A stretch of DNA of 64,000 bases from Streptomyces sp. R21 (GTDB lineage: Bacteria > Actinomycetota > Actinomycetes > Streptomycetales > Streptomycetaceae). Below the pieces are notes generated by a model. That model worked only from the letters and a program-made list of their open reading frames with translations, made no database searches and was not told the origin of the DNA. The translations under genes were made by a program, and so were the position numbers. The stretch lies in contig NZ_CP163435.1 in assembly GCF_041051975.1 (NCBI RefSeq), positions 2,790,001 to 2,854,000 of the forward strand, in the 5' to 3' direction. How positions within the stretch are numbered: the first letter of the stretch is position 1; each line of letters opens with the position of its first letter. Shown in pieces: positions 34,352 through 42,948 of this stretch.

Positions 34352-35943
34352 CAGACCGCCCCGGCCCCGGTGAGCGACCGCACCTCGGTCTCGGCGTGCC
34401 TGGCCTCGTCAGGCGGCTCCGCCGAGGTGACCGTGCCGAGCCAGCCCGCCAGGAATCCGAGGGGGATCGAGACGAGGCCCGGGTTCTGCAGCGGGAAGTA
34501 CTGGAAGTCCACGCCCGGGAAGAGCGAAGTGGGGCTTCCCGACACCACTGGCGACAGCACCACGAGCACCAGCGCGGGCACCAGGCCTCCGTAGACGGCC
34601 CACACCGCTCCGCGGGTCGTGAAGCTCCGCCAGAACAACGAGTACAGCAGCGCCGGCAGGTTCGCGGAGGCCGCGACCGCGAAGGCGAGGCCCACCAGAA
34701 AGGCCACGTTCAGGTCGCGGGCAAGCAGCCCGAGCGCGATGGCGACGACCCCGATCCCGACCGCGGCCATGCGCGCCACGGCGACCTCACTGCGCGGCTT
34801 CGCGTGCCGGCGTCGCAACGACGCGTACAGATCATGTGCCACGGAGGCCGAGGAGGCGAGCGTGATTCCGGCGACGACCGCGAGGATCGTGGCGAAGGCG
34901 ATGGCCGCGACGAACGCGAACAGAACCGTTCCTCCCGTGGAATCCGCTCCGCCGCCCAGGTCGAGCGCCAGCAGCGGGACCGCGGTGTTCCCGGCGGCGT
35001 TCGACCTACGGACCGCCTCCGGGCCGACGATCGCGGCCGCGCCGAAACCCAGCACGATCGTCATCAGGTAGAAGCTGCCGATGAGCCCGATCGACCACAC
35101 TGCCGAGCGGCGCGCGGCCCTCGCGGTCGGCACGGTGTAGAAGCGCGACAGGATGTGCGGCAGCCCGGCCGTGCCCAGCACCAGCGCGAGGCCCAGGCTG
35201 ATGAAGTCGAAGCGTGCCGTCCAGTCGCCGCCGTACTTCAGTCCGGGCACGAGGAACGCGTCACCGTGCCCGCTGCGCTGCGCCGCCGCACGCAGCAGCT
35301 GGTCGAAGTCCCCGTGGAAGCGCAGGAGGACGAGCACGGTCAGGGCCATCGCGCCCGCCAGCAGCAGCACCGCCTTGACGATCTGAATCCACGTGGTGGC
35401 CCGCATTCCGCCCATCGACACGTAGATCACCATGAGCGCGCCGACGCCGATCACGGCCCAGGTCCGCGCGACCTCGCTCGTGCTTCCCACCAGCAGCGCG
35501 ACCAGACTGCCGGCTCCCACCATCTGTGCCACCAGATAGAGAACGGACACCGTGACCGAGGACGTGCCCATCGCGATCCGCACCGGGCGCTCGCTCATCC
35601 GGGCCGCCACGACGTCCGCGATCGTGAACCGCCCGCAGTTGCGCACCAGTTCGGCCACCAGGAACAGCACCACGAGCCAGGCGACGAGGAAGCCCACCAC
35701 GTACAGCAGTCCGTCGTAGCCGAAGAGGGCGATGAGACCCGTGACGCCGAGGAAGGACGCCGCCGACATGTAGTCACCGGCGATGGCAAAACCATTCTCC
35801 ATCGGCGAGAACAGCCGCCCGCCGGCGTAGAACTCCTCCGCCGAACCATGCCTGTTGCGGCTCACCCACGTCGTGATCGCCAACGTCACCGCCACGAACG
35901 CGCTGAACAGCAGCAGCGCGAGGGTCTGATGGTTGCCGGTCAC
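34351..35943 (-). CDS. Sodium:solute symporter, ActP-like
   Basis: 530 residues, about 13 membrane helices, SSS family. The N-terminal part has the family stretch EEFYAGGRLFSPMENGFAIAGDYMSAASFLG and a YVSMGGMRATTWIQIVKAVLL segment typical of monocarboxylate (acetate/pyruvate) symporters. GTG 35943 overlaps the stop of the DUF485 gene by four bases; ActP/MctP-type symporters are commonly encoded with such a partner. The likely substrate is a short-chain monocarboxylate, by family only. The NarL-type two-component genes lie upstream in the same direction. Confidence 0.92.
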   Translation of the reverse strand: MTGNHQTLALLLFSAFVAVTLAITTWVSRNRHGSAEEFYAGGRLFSPMENGFAIAGDYMSAASFLGVTGLIALFGYDGLLYVVGFLVAWLVVLFLVAELVRNCGRFTIADVVAARMSERPVRIAMGTSSVTVSVLYLVAQMVGAGSLVALLVGSTSEVARTWAVIGVGALMVIYVSMGGMRATTWIQIVKAVLLLAGAMALTVLVLLRFHGDFDQLLRAAAQRSGHGDAFLVPGLKYGGDWTARFDFISLGLALVLGTAGLPHILSRFYTVPTARAARRSAVWSIGLIGSFYLMTIVLGFGAAAIVGPEAVRRSNAAGNTAVPLLALDLGGGADSTGGTVLFAFVAAIAFATILAVVAGITLASSASVAHDLYASLRRRHAKPRSEVAVARMAAVGIGVVAIALGLLARDLNVAFLVGLAFAVAASANLPALLYSLFWRSFTTRGAVWAVYGGLVPALVLVVLSPVVSGSPTSLFPGVDFQYFPLQNPGLVSIPLGFLAGWLGTVTSAEPPDEARHAETEVRSLTGAGAV

Positions 35944-36428
35944 CGCTCGCCACCTCGGACGCTTCGCGTCAACTCCTGGGTGTCCCAGCGCAGATCGAGC
36001 GCGGCCCGGTCCCTGCGCAGCCGGGCGTGCCGCGCGTACGCCCAGGTGAACAGAAAGGTGGTGAGGAACTGCCCGAGCCCCGCGAGCATCGCCACGTTCA
36101 CCGCACCGGCGACCGGCCGGGCCATGAGCGCGGGCGCCGTCGTCGCGGTCACCACATAACCGACGTACCAGGTGAAGAAGACGGCGACACCCGGGACCAC
36201 GAACCTCCGGTACCGGCTGCGGACCTCCTGGAAGGCCGCACTGCGCTGCACTTCCAGATAGACGTCGGCCGCGCCGCCGGAACGGCCCTCGTGCTCCCGA
36301 CGCGCGGGCGGCACCACGGGAGCGGGTGCGCCCGTACCGTCCATCTCACCCCAGCCGGAGGCGAGCGCGTCGTACCAGGGGTCGTCGAACCGAACCTCCC
36401 CGGTATCGCGACCGTCGTGCTTCTCCAC
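35940..36428 (-). CDS. DUF485 membrane protein, symporter partner
   Basis: 162 residues from GTG 36428, chosen because a perfect AAGGAG precedes it by 6 bases; an ATG at 36470 is less likely. A hydrophilic N-terminal half of about 75 residues is followed by the DUF485 domain: FQEVRSRYRRFVVPGVAVFF, then two membrane helices and the TFLFTWAYARHARLRRD end. In E. coli the equivalent YjcH accompanies the acetate symporter ActP. The unusually long N-terminus is odd for a family in which about 100 residues is typical. Confidence 0.9.
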   Translation of the reverse strand: MEKHDGRDTGEVRFDDPWYDALASGWGEMDGTGAPAPVVPPARREHEGRSGGAADVYLEVQRSAAFQEVRSRYRRFVVPGVAVFFTWYVGYVVTATTAPALMARPVAGAVNVAMLAGLGQFLTTFLFTWAYARHARLRRDRAALDLRWDTQELTRSVRGGER

Positions 36429-36532
36429 CGAACTCTCCTTGTCCGCGACCCGTTTCGGCCGCGTGCCCAAGGATGGGCAGATCGGGAAGATCCCGGACTC
36501 TTCTCCCCGCGCTCTTCACCCCATCAGGTGAC

Positions 36533-37210
36533 TCAGCCCGCCGGTGGCCGTACAAGACCCTTCCCGAAGGCGTAACGGACCGCCTGAGCACGATCCTTGA
36601 GCCCTGTCTTGGAGAAGAGGTTGTTGATGTGGGTCTTCACGGTCGCGGTGGAGACATGCAGCTTGCGGGCGATCTCCTGGTTGCTGAAGCCCTCGGCGAT
36701 CAGCAGGAGCACCTCGGTCTCACGCGCGGTGAGCCCGTCCGGCGCCTCGACGGGCGCGACCGGCTCCGGCTCCGACAGCCGCTCCAGCAGCCGCCGTTGG
36801 ACACTCGGCGAGAGTCCCGCGTCCCCGGACAGCACGCTCTCCACCGCCCGCACGATCTCGTCCCCGCCCGCGTCCTTGGTGAGATAGCCGCGGGCTCCCG
36901 CCCTGAGAGCGGGGAAGAGTGACTCATCGTCCGCGTACGTCGTGAGCACGACGACCTGCGTTCCCGGGTGCTCGGCCCGGATGCGCCTGGTCGCCTCGAC
37001 ACCGTCGCAGCGGGGCATGCGCAGATCCATCAGCACGACATCCGGGGCGAGTTCGGCGACCAGCTGCACGGCCTCGTCCCCGTCGCCGGCGGCGCCCACG
37101 ACCTCGATCCCGGGCAGCAGCCCCAACAGCATCACGATGCCCTCGCGCACCACAGTCTGGTCGTCCGCCACGACGACCCGCGCCGGCTTCCTCTCCTCGG
37201 CCTCCGTCAT
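36533..37210 (-). CDS. NarL/LuxR-type response regulator
   Basis: 225 residues. Receiver domain with Asp62 in VLMDLRMPRCDG and Lys in YLTKDAGG. The C-terminal LuxR HTH (about 155-215) reads LTARETEVLLLIAEGFSNQEIARKLHVSTATVKTHINNLFSKTGLKDR. It overlaps the upstream kinase gene by four bases (37207-37210). It lies between the kinase and the symporter pair (105 bases from the DUF485 start), and could control the symporter. Confidence 0.95.
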   Translation of the reverse strand: MTEAEERKPARVVVADDQTVVREGIVMLLGLLPGIEVVGAAGDGDEAVQLVAELAPDVVLMDLRMPRCDGVEATRRIRAEHPGTQVVVLTTYADDESLFPALRAGARGYLTKDAGGDEIVRAVESVLSGDAGLSPSVQRRLLERLSEPEPVAPVEAPDGLTARETEVLLLIAEGFSNQEIARKLHVSTATVKTHINNLFSKTGLKDRAQAVRYAFGKGLVRPPAG

Positions 37211-38358
37211 ACGGGCACCTTCAACGTCACCACGAACCCCTCCTCGTCCGGCCCGGCCTGCAACGAGCCGCCCAGCAACTCGGCACGCTCCCGCATGCCC
37301 AGCAGACCGTACCCGGCCCCGGAGCCGGTGAGTTCGCCCGGAGGCCCGCCCGAGTCCCGTACGTGCAAGGTCACTTCGTACGCGCCGTAGTCCAGCCGCA
37401 CCTGGACCTTTGCGCCCGGCGCGTGCTTGCGGACGTTGGTCAGGGCCTCCTGCGCGACTCTGCGCACCGCCTGTGAGGCCTCGGCGGGCATCGGTTTCCG
37501 TTCACCCGTCACGGTGACCGCGGCTCCCTCGTCCGTGGCGACGAGCTCGCTCAGGAAGTCCTCCACCGGTGACATCTCACCCCGCAGCGCGGACAGCGCC
37601 TGCCGAGTCTCGGCAAGGCCTTCACGGGCCATCCCCCGCGCCGCAACAACCCGCTCGAGAATCCGATCCCGGTCCTCGCCCCGCTCGATGAGCAGCCGGG
37701 CCGCCTCCAGATGCACGAGCTGCGCCGAGAGGCTGTGCGCGAGCACGTCGTGGATCTCCCGTGCGATCCGTGCCCGCTCCGCGAGCGCAGCCGACTCCGC
37801 CTCGGCCGCTCGCGCCGCACGCTCCTGGGTAAGCAGCCGTTGGGCGGTGCCACGCGCCTCCGCGTCGAGGCGCAGCACATACCCGGCGAGCACCAGCCCC
37901 GCAGTCGTGGCCGCGGTCGTCAGCCAGACATCGTTGTTGACCGCCGCATACGCGCTCAGTGCCACGGACGTGGCCGGCAGCGCGGCCGCCATGGGCAGCC
38001 GCTCGATGGCGCTGACGGCACACCCGCACCACAGCACGAGGGCCGGAACCCGGAACCCCGCCGCCTCGGCCGCCGTCGCCATGGCAAGCAGCAGGGCGAG
38101 CAGCCCCAGGGAAGGCAGCAGCCGGTGCTGCAGCGTGGTCCGGAAGAAGGCCCAGGCCATGAGTCCGCAGAGGGCAATTCCTGGAAGCGCCGCCGCGGCG
38201 CCCCAACCATGCAGGTGGCCGTCCGTGAAAAGCGTCCCGAGCAGAATGCCGAGGGCGAAGAGACGGGTGCCCCAGGCAAGCACGCGCCGCATCCTGGGCA
38301 CTCCGACTCGGGAGAGCGCCTCACGCGAAGGCCAGCGCGTCCACGCGTTCTCCGTCAC
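37207..38358 (-). CDS. NarL-type sensor histidine kinase
   Basis: 383 residues. An N-terminal membrane block of four to six helices (about 25-160) has little extracytoplasmic sequence, so the signal is probably sensed in or at the membrane. The HisKA_3 motif AREIHDVLAHSLSAQLVHLE carries the phosphorylated histidine. The HATPase domain has AQEALTNVRKHAPGA and GAGYGLLGMRERAELLGG. It overlaps the next upstream gene by four bases (38355-38358) and the response regulator downstream by four, forming a tight three-gene operon. Confidence 0.94.
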   Translation of the reverse strand: MTENAWTRWPSREALSRVGVPRMRRVLAWGTRLFALGILLGTLFTDGHLHGWGAAAALPGIALCGLMAWAFFRTTLQHRLLPSLGLLALLLAMATAAEAAGFRVPALVLWCGCAVSAIERLPMAAALPATSVALSAYAAVNNDVWLTTAATTAGLVLAGYVLRLDAEARGTAQRLLTQERAARAAEAESAALAERARIAREIHDVLAHSLSAQLVHLEAARLLIERGEDRDRILERVVAARGMAREGLAETRQALSALRGEMSPVEDFLSELVATDEGAAVTVTGERKPMPAEASQAVRRVAQEALTNVRKHAPGAKVQVRLDYGAYEVTLHVRDSGGPPGELTGSGAGYGLLGMRERAELLGGSLQAGPDEEGFVVTLKVPV

Positions 38359-38882
38359 ACGCGCTCCTTCCAGGAGGGCTGGGGGACGCCGTCACCGTAC
38401 GCCGCACGATGTCCGCCCGCCGGGAGCAGACTTCCCGACCGCCAGACCAGGGTTCCCGAGCGGACCAGCAGGGTGGCCGCGAACGCGAGCAGCAGGGCGG
38501 AGGAGTCCTGGTGCACACCGATCAGCACACCGACTCCGAACAGGGCCACGCGCAGGCCCACGCCGACGATCCAGACGACGACGCTGGCCTTGGTGCTCCT
38601 GGCCCACACGGAGCCGTCCTCCTCGGCCCACACCTGTGTGGTCCACGCCCAGCCCGCCCCCGTGGCCAGGCCTATGAGCAGCTCGGCGCCGAGCAGGAGA
38701 ATCGCCTCGGTCCGATGGTCGAAGTCGATCAGCCCGGGCTCCCGCAGGGCCACGACGGCCATGACGACGGGTACCAGCCACCAACGCCTGCTCGGGTCGA
38801 TCCTGCTCGTGCGGAACTGGCGCACGAGCACCAGCGCGACAACGGCGAAGATCACCAAGGCATGGACGAGCCCGAACATCAC
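38355..38882 (-). CDS. Small membrane protein (DUF1453/CcdC-like)
   Basis: 175 residues, four or five membrane helices, ATG 38882 (or 38879). The sequence contains the RQFRTSRIDPSRRWWLVPVVM stretch after the first helix, as in DUF1453 proteins. It is translationally coupled to the two-component system, so it could be an accessory membrane sensor or a target. No catalytic residue is apparent. Confidence 0.8.
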   Translation of the reverse strand: MMFGLVHALVIFAVVALVLVRQFRTSRIDPSRRWWLVPVVMAVVALREPGLIDFDHRTEAILLLGAELLIGLATGAGWAWTTQVWAEEDGSVWARSTKASVVVWIVGVGLRVALFGVGVLIGVHQDSSALLLAFAATLLVRSGTLVWRSGSLLPAGGHRAAYGDGVPQPSWKERV

Positions 38883-39006
38883 GGCCTCCGTGAGCGGAAG
38901 AGCGGGTGCCGACAGCGGCTGCTGCCAACGCCTTCGACGCTACGGAAATTCGCAGGTCAGCGAATCGGAGCCAGGGTGGACCGTGGGTGGATCCCCGCAT
39001 CCCGGG

Positions 39007-39030
39007 TGTCTCCACCCGCGGGTGGAGACA
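39007..39030. repeat. Perfect 24-base palindrome
   Basis: TGTCTCCACCCG is followed immediately by its exact reverse complement, with no loop. It lies 66 bases past the parE stop and about 125 bases upstream of the small membrane-protein gene. It could be an operator for the three-gene operon or a folded-back parE terminator; the lack of a loop favours a protein-binding site. Confidence 0.6.
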
Positions 39031-39096
39031 CGGCCGGGGCAGGGCGCCGCTGCACCCCCACGCATCCCAGACACCCCGCCCAGGCCGACGCGACGC

Positions 39097-41220
39097 CTAC
39101 GCGTCGATGCGGGACCGGTCCAAGGTCGCCGCCGAACTCGAGATGAACTCCTTGCGAGGTGCGACGTCGTTGCCCATCAGCAGGTCGAACACCTGCTCGG
39201 ACGCCTCCAGGTCGGAGATGTTGATCCGCCGCAGCGTACGGTGACGCGGGTCCATCGTCGTCTCGGCCAGCTGGTCCGCGTCCATCTCGCCCAGACCCTT
39301 GTAGCGCTGGATCGAGTCCTTGTAGCGCACGTTCTTGCGCTGCAACTCGAGCAGCGTCTCCCGCAGCTCCCGGTCCGAGTACGTGTAGATGTACTTGTCC
39401 TGCCCCTTCTTGGGCTGGCTCAGCTCGATCCGGTGCAGCGGCGGAACCGCGGCGAACACCCGCCCCGCCTCCACCATCGGTCGCATATAGCGCTGGAACA
39501 GCGTCAGCAGCAGGATCCGGATGTGCGCGCCGTCGACATCGGCGTCGACGAGAAGAATGATCTTCCCGTAGCGGGCCGCATCGATGTCGAAGGTCCGCCC
39601 GGAGCCGGCTCCTATGACCTGGATGATCGCGCCGCACTCGGCGTTCTTGAGCATGTCCGTCACGGACGCCTTCTGAACGTTGAGGATCTTTCCGCGAATC
39701 GGCAGCAGCGCCTGGAACTCGGAGTTCCGGGCAAGCTTGGCGGTGCCGAGCGCGGAGTCGCCCTCCACGATGAACAGCTCGCTGCGCTCCACGTCGTCGC
39801 TGCGGCAGTCCGCGAGCTTGGCGGGCAGCGAGGAGGACTCCAGAGCCGTCTTCCGGCGCTGGGCATCCTTGTGCTGGCGGGCCGCGATGCGCGTACGGGC
39901 GGCCGCGACAGCCTTCTCCATGACGACCCGGGCCTGGGCGGCCGCGTCCCGCTTCGTGGAGGTCAGGAACGCCTTGAGCTCCTTGGAGACCACGTTCGTG
40001 ACGATACGGCGGGCCGCCGAGGTGCCGAGCACCTCCTTGGTCTGCCCCTCGAACTGCGGCTCGGCGAGGCGCACCGTGACCACGGCCGTCAGGCCCTCCA
40101 GGGCATCGTCCTTGACGATGTCGTCCTCGGCGACACGCAGCAGCTTCTTGGCACGAAGCACCTCGTTGACCGTCTTGACGACAGCCTGCTCGAAGCCCGC
40201 GACATGGGTGCCGCCCTTGGGGGTGGCGATGATGTTCACGAACGACTTCAGGGTCGTGTCGTAGCCGGTGCCCCAGCGCAGCGCCACGTCGACGCCCAGC
40301 TCGCGCGTGACCTCGGTCGGCGTCATCTGGCCGTGGTCGTCCAGGACCGGGACGGTCTCCTTGAAGATGCCCTGCCCGGAGAAGCGGAGGATGTCGCAGA
40401 CGGGCTTGTCGGAGGCCAGGTACTCGCAGAACTCGCTGATACCGCCGTCGAAACGGAAGGACTCCTCGCCCTTGCTGCCACCCTCGCCGAGCCCGTACTC
40501 GTCCCGCACCACGATGGTCAGACCCGGCACCAGGAACGCCGTCTGGCGGGCGCGCTGATGCAGGTGCTCCAGGGAGAGCTTGGCGTCCTTCAGGAAGATC
40601 TGACGGTCGGCCCAGTAGCGCACGCGCGTGCCGGTGCGGGTCTTCGGGATCCGCTTGATCTTGCGCAGGCCGCTCGCGGCGTCGAAGGCCGCATCGGGAC
40701 CGGCCGCCTTGAACTCTCCGGGAGTGCCGCGCCGGAAGCTGACAGCATGAGTGTTCCCCGCGCGGTCGACCTCGATGTCCAGGCGGGCGGAGAGCGCGTT
40801 CACCACGGAGGCGCCCACGCCGTGCAGACCGCCGGAGGCCGCGTACGAACCGCCGCCGAACTTGCCGCCGGCGTGCAGCTTGGTCATCACGACCTCGACA
40901 CCGGAGAGGCCGGTCTTGGGCTCGACGTCGACCGGGATGCCGCGGCCGTTGTCCCGCACCTCCACCGAGGCGTCATCGTGCAGGATGACCTCGATGTGGT
41001 CGCAGTACCCCCCCAGCGCCTCGTCGACGGAGTTGTCGATGATCTCCCAGAGGCAGTGCATCAGGCCACGACTGTCGGTCGAGCCGATGTACATGCCCGG
41101 GCGCTTGCGTACGGCCTCGAGCCCCTCAAGGACGAGCAGGTGCCGCGCGGTGTAGTTGGAACCGTCCCGGTCTGCTCCTGCCAGCAGCGCTGTGGACGGC
41201 ACGGACGTCTCGGCGGTCAC
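39097..41220 (-). CDS. parE: DNA topoisomerase IV subunit B
   Basis: 707 residues from GTG 41220. The ATPase subunit partners parC. The GHKL ATP-binding site is in EIIDNSVDEALGG, DNGRGIPVD and the GGLHGVGASVVNALS lid. The TOPRIM domain has FIVEGDSALG and VDADVDGAHIRILLLTLFQRYMRP. The C-terminus KGLGEMDADQLAETTMDP is standard for the family. It lies well away from parC and on the other strand. From memory it is SCO5822 in S. coelicolor. Confidence 0.95.
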   Translation of the reverse strand: MTAETSVPSTALLAGADRDGSNYTARHLLVLEGLEAVRKRPGMYIGSTDSRGLMHCLWEIIDNSVDEALGGYCDHIEVILHDDASVEVRDNGRGIPVDVEPKTGLSGVEVVMTKLHAGGKFGGGSYAASGGLHGVGASVVNALSARLDIEVDRAGNTHAVSFRRGTPGEFKAAGPDAAFDAASGLRKIKRIPKTRTGTRVRYWADRQIFLKDAKLSLEHLHQRARQTAFLVPGLTIVVRDEYGLGEGGSKGEESFRFDGGISEFCEYLASDKPVCDILRFSGQGIFKETVPVLDDHGQMTPTEVTRELGVDVALRWGTGYDTTLKSFVNIIATPKGGTHVAGFEQAVVKTVNEVLRAKKLLRVAEDDIVKDDALEGLTAVVTVRLAEPQFEGQTKEVLGTSAARRIVTNVVSKELKAFLTSTKRDAAAQARVVMEKAVAAARTRIAARQHKDAQRRKTALESSSLPAKLADCRSDDVERSELFIVEGDSALGTAKLARNSEFQALLPIRGKILNVQKASVTDMLKNAECGAIIQVIGAGSGRTFDIDAARYGKIILLVDADVDGAHIRILLLTLFQRYMRPMVEAGRVFAAVPPLHRIELSQPKKGQDKYIYTYSDRELRETLLELQRKNVRYKDSIQRYKGLGEMDADQLAETTMDPRHRTLRRINISDLEASEQVFDLLMGNDVAPRKEFISSSAATLDRSRIDA

Positions 41221-41661
41221 GCGGTTCGCTCCTCGCTGAATTTCAGGTGAGGCCCTTTTGGGTAAGGGCCCGGCTTCGGTTGCCGCTCAGAGGGTACCGA
41301 GGCCTGGTAGAGCCGTTGTAACGCCACCCTCGTCTGAACTCAGACTAGTCCAGGGTCGCATGGGTGTTCGATCCCTCGATGGAGTGAAGTACATATCACG
41401 TTCCCTTCCAGGCATGAACCATTTAGGCTCCGGGCACGTCCTCATGAACAACCGGCAACCCAGCCGGGAGGACCGGCCCTGACAGACAGCGCGAACCCGT
41501 ACAGACACAAAGACACGCAATACGGCACATTCGCCGCCAACCGGCAGCTGACAGCCGGCTCGGAAAGAAATTTTCGAGGAAAAGCCGCGAGCGGGAACGT
41601 TTTCGGCCTGGTTGGATGTTGACCCTGGTACGACAGCTCGTCGAGCTAGAGAAGAGGCGAC
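41221..41661. other. 441-base divergent spacer between parE and a zinc-ribbon gene
   Basis: No gene accepted. A small inverted repeat GTCTGA-AC-TCAGAC is at 41332-41345. A TTGACC at about 41627 upstream of the small gene could be a -35 element but has no well-spaced -10. Promoters for both genes are expected here. Confidence 0.35.
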
Positions 41662-41892
41662 GTGACTACTGTTCTGACCCCCGCGAGCCCGCTGACGGCC
41701 GCTGACCGCTGCGACCGTTGCGGCGCCCAGGCATATCTGCGCGTCGTCCTCCTGAGCGGCGGAGAACTGCTCTTCTGCGCCCACCACGGTCGCAAGTTCG
41801 AGCCGGAACTCAAGAAGATCGCCGCTGAGATACAGGACGAGACGGAGCGACTGACAACCGTTCCCGAGAGCGTCAACGACGAAGAACGCTGA
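41662..41892 (+). CDS. Small zinc-ribbon-like protein (DUF7455 type)
   Basis: 76 residues from GTG 41662 with an AGAAGAGG site upstream. Cys/His ligands in CDRCGAQAYLR and FCAHHGRKF form a probable treble-clef or zinc ribbon, followed by a helical acidic tail. The protein is conserved beside hrdB in Actinobacteria. The function is unknown; nucleic-acid or protein binding is a guess from the fold. Confidence 0.85.
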   Translation: MTTVLTPASPLTAADRCDRCGAQAYLRVVLLSGGELLFCAHHGRKFEPELKKIAAEIQDETERLTTVPESVNDEER

Positions 41893-41935
41893 CACTTCGC
41901 ATCAACGACGAGCGAGTGCCGGCACAGGCCGGTGC

Positions 41936-41975
41936 GCGGGCGGCCACCCCCTCGACACAGGGGGTGGCCGCCCGC
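41936..41975. terminator. Bidirectional terminator between zinc-ribbon gene and trypsin gene
   Basis: Perfect 16-base inverted repeat (41936-41951 with 41960-41975), 8-base loop, between convergent stops at 41892 and 42001. Confidence 0.92.
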
Positions 41976-42000
41976 TCTCGTACCGTGTTCGAGTTCGCTC

Positions 42001-42816
42001 TCAGCGGCTCCTCCTCAGCGTCCGGACGACCTCCGACACCCGCGTGTAGACGCCGGGGTTTCCGGCCAGCCCACAGCCGCTCCCCCAGGAGACGAGACCG
42101 ATGAGCCGCCCCTGGGCGACCAGCGGTCCGCCACTGTCTCCCTGACAGGCGTCCCTACCGCCCTCGATCTCGCCGGCGCACAGCATGGAAGCGGACTCGT
42201 ACCTCCCGTCCGCACTGCCGGGATACGCCTGGCGGCAGACGTCGTCGGGCAGCACCTTCACACGGGCGGCCCGCAGACCTCGCGCATAGGCGCCGCTCCC
42301 CGTCGTATCGCCCCAGCCGTAGACCATGGCGGCCGTGCCCGGCTCGTACGCGGGGTCCCCGGACGGCGCCATACGGATGACAGAGCCCCCCGGAAGCGGG
42401 GAGGCGAGGGTGAGCACCGCGAAGTCCCCGGCGTTCGTGTAGCGGTCGTACACGGGGTTGACCCAGATGTCCCGCACGGGGATCTCGGCGCCCTCTCCGG
42501 AGAGCAGATCGCCGCGGCCCGTGATGACCCTCAGGTCCCGGGCCTGCCGCGGCGGCGCCCCCAGGACGTCCTCGCCCACACAGTGGGCCGCGGTCAGCAC
42601 GGTCGCCCGGTCGATCGCCACGCCACCGCAGAACTGCCCCGCGCGCGTACCCCCGAACCGGTCACGGCTGGACAGCGCCACCGTCCACGGGCTCCTGGAG
42701 ATCTCGACCGGATGGCCGCCGATGATGATGTCGGCCGCCGCGCGGCCGGGGGACACCAGCGGTATCGCTGCCGCCGCGGCCACAAGGGCCAGCGCTGAGG
42801 CGAAAGGACGGCGCAT
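42001..42816 (-). CDS. Secreted trypsin-like serine protease (S1A)
   Basis: 271 residues, signal peptide about 1-28, very short propeptide, and a mature start at the IIGG stretch. The catalytic triad is visible as TAAHC, GDFAVLTL and GDSGGP. The residue six before the catalytic Ser is Asp (RDACQGDSGGP) and SWGSGCG lines the pocket, so cleavage after Arg/Lys is predicted. Disulfide cysteines fit the Streptomyces trypsin pattern. ATG 42816 has a GAGGAG ribosome site. An inverted repeat lies just upstream of the start. Confidence 0.93.
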   Translation of the reverse strand: MRRPFASALALVAAAAAIPLVSPGRAAADIIIGGHPVEISRSPWTVALSSRDRFGGTRAGQFCGGVAIDRATVLTAAHCVGEDVLGAPPRQARDLRVITGRGDLLSGEGAEIPVRDIWVNPVYDRYTNAGDFAVLTLASPLPGGSVIRMAPSGDPAYEPGTAAMVYGWGDTTGSGAYARGLRAARVKVLPDDVCRQAYPGSADGRYESASMLCAGEIEGGRDACQGDSGGPLVAQGRLIGLVSWGSGCGLAGNPGVYTRVSEVVRTLRRSR

Positions 42817-42825
42817 GCGCGCTCC

Positions 42826-42859
42826 TCACTCTGGGATGGTCATGGAACACCCAGAGTGA
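42826..42859. promoter_or_regulatory. Inverted repeat in the trypsin gene leader
   Basis: 10-base perfect arms (42826-42835 with 42850-42859) and a 14-base loop, 10 to 43 bases upstream of the start codon. It could be an operator or an mRNA hairpin affecting the ribosome site. Confidence 0.45.
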
Positions 42860-42893
42860 TCCAGCGTGCGTGGGCCCGCACGCCGCACATACG

Positions 42894-42931
42894 CCGAGGG
42901 CCCGGCTCCCCTGTAGGAGCCGGGCCCTCGG
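42894..42931 (-). terminator. hrdB terminator
   Basis: Perfect 16-base inverted repeat (42894-42909 with 42916-42931), 6-base loop, 18 bases after the hrdB stop. Confidence 0.93.
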
Positions 42932-42948
42932 TGACGTGAGGCCGAGAC

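Noticed and set aside
34330..36159. 609-codon + strand frame opposite the symporter
   Set aside because: Shadow of the symporter gene; very His/Arg/Gln-rich and without any domain.
37711..41250. Very long open frame (about 1,180 codons) on the + strand opposite the kinase operon and parE
   Set aside because: It is antisense to three well-identified genes; high G+C leaves few stops. Composition is Arg/Gly/Asp/His-rich with no domain.
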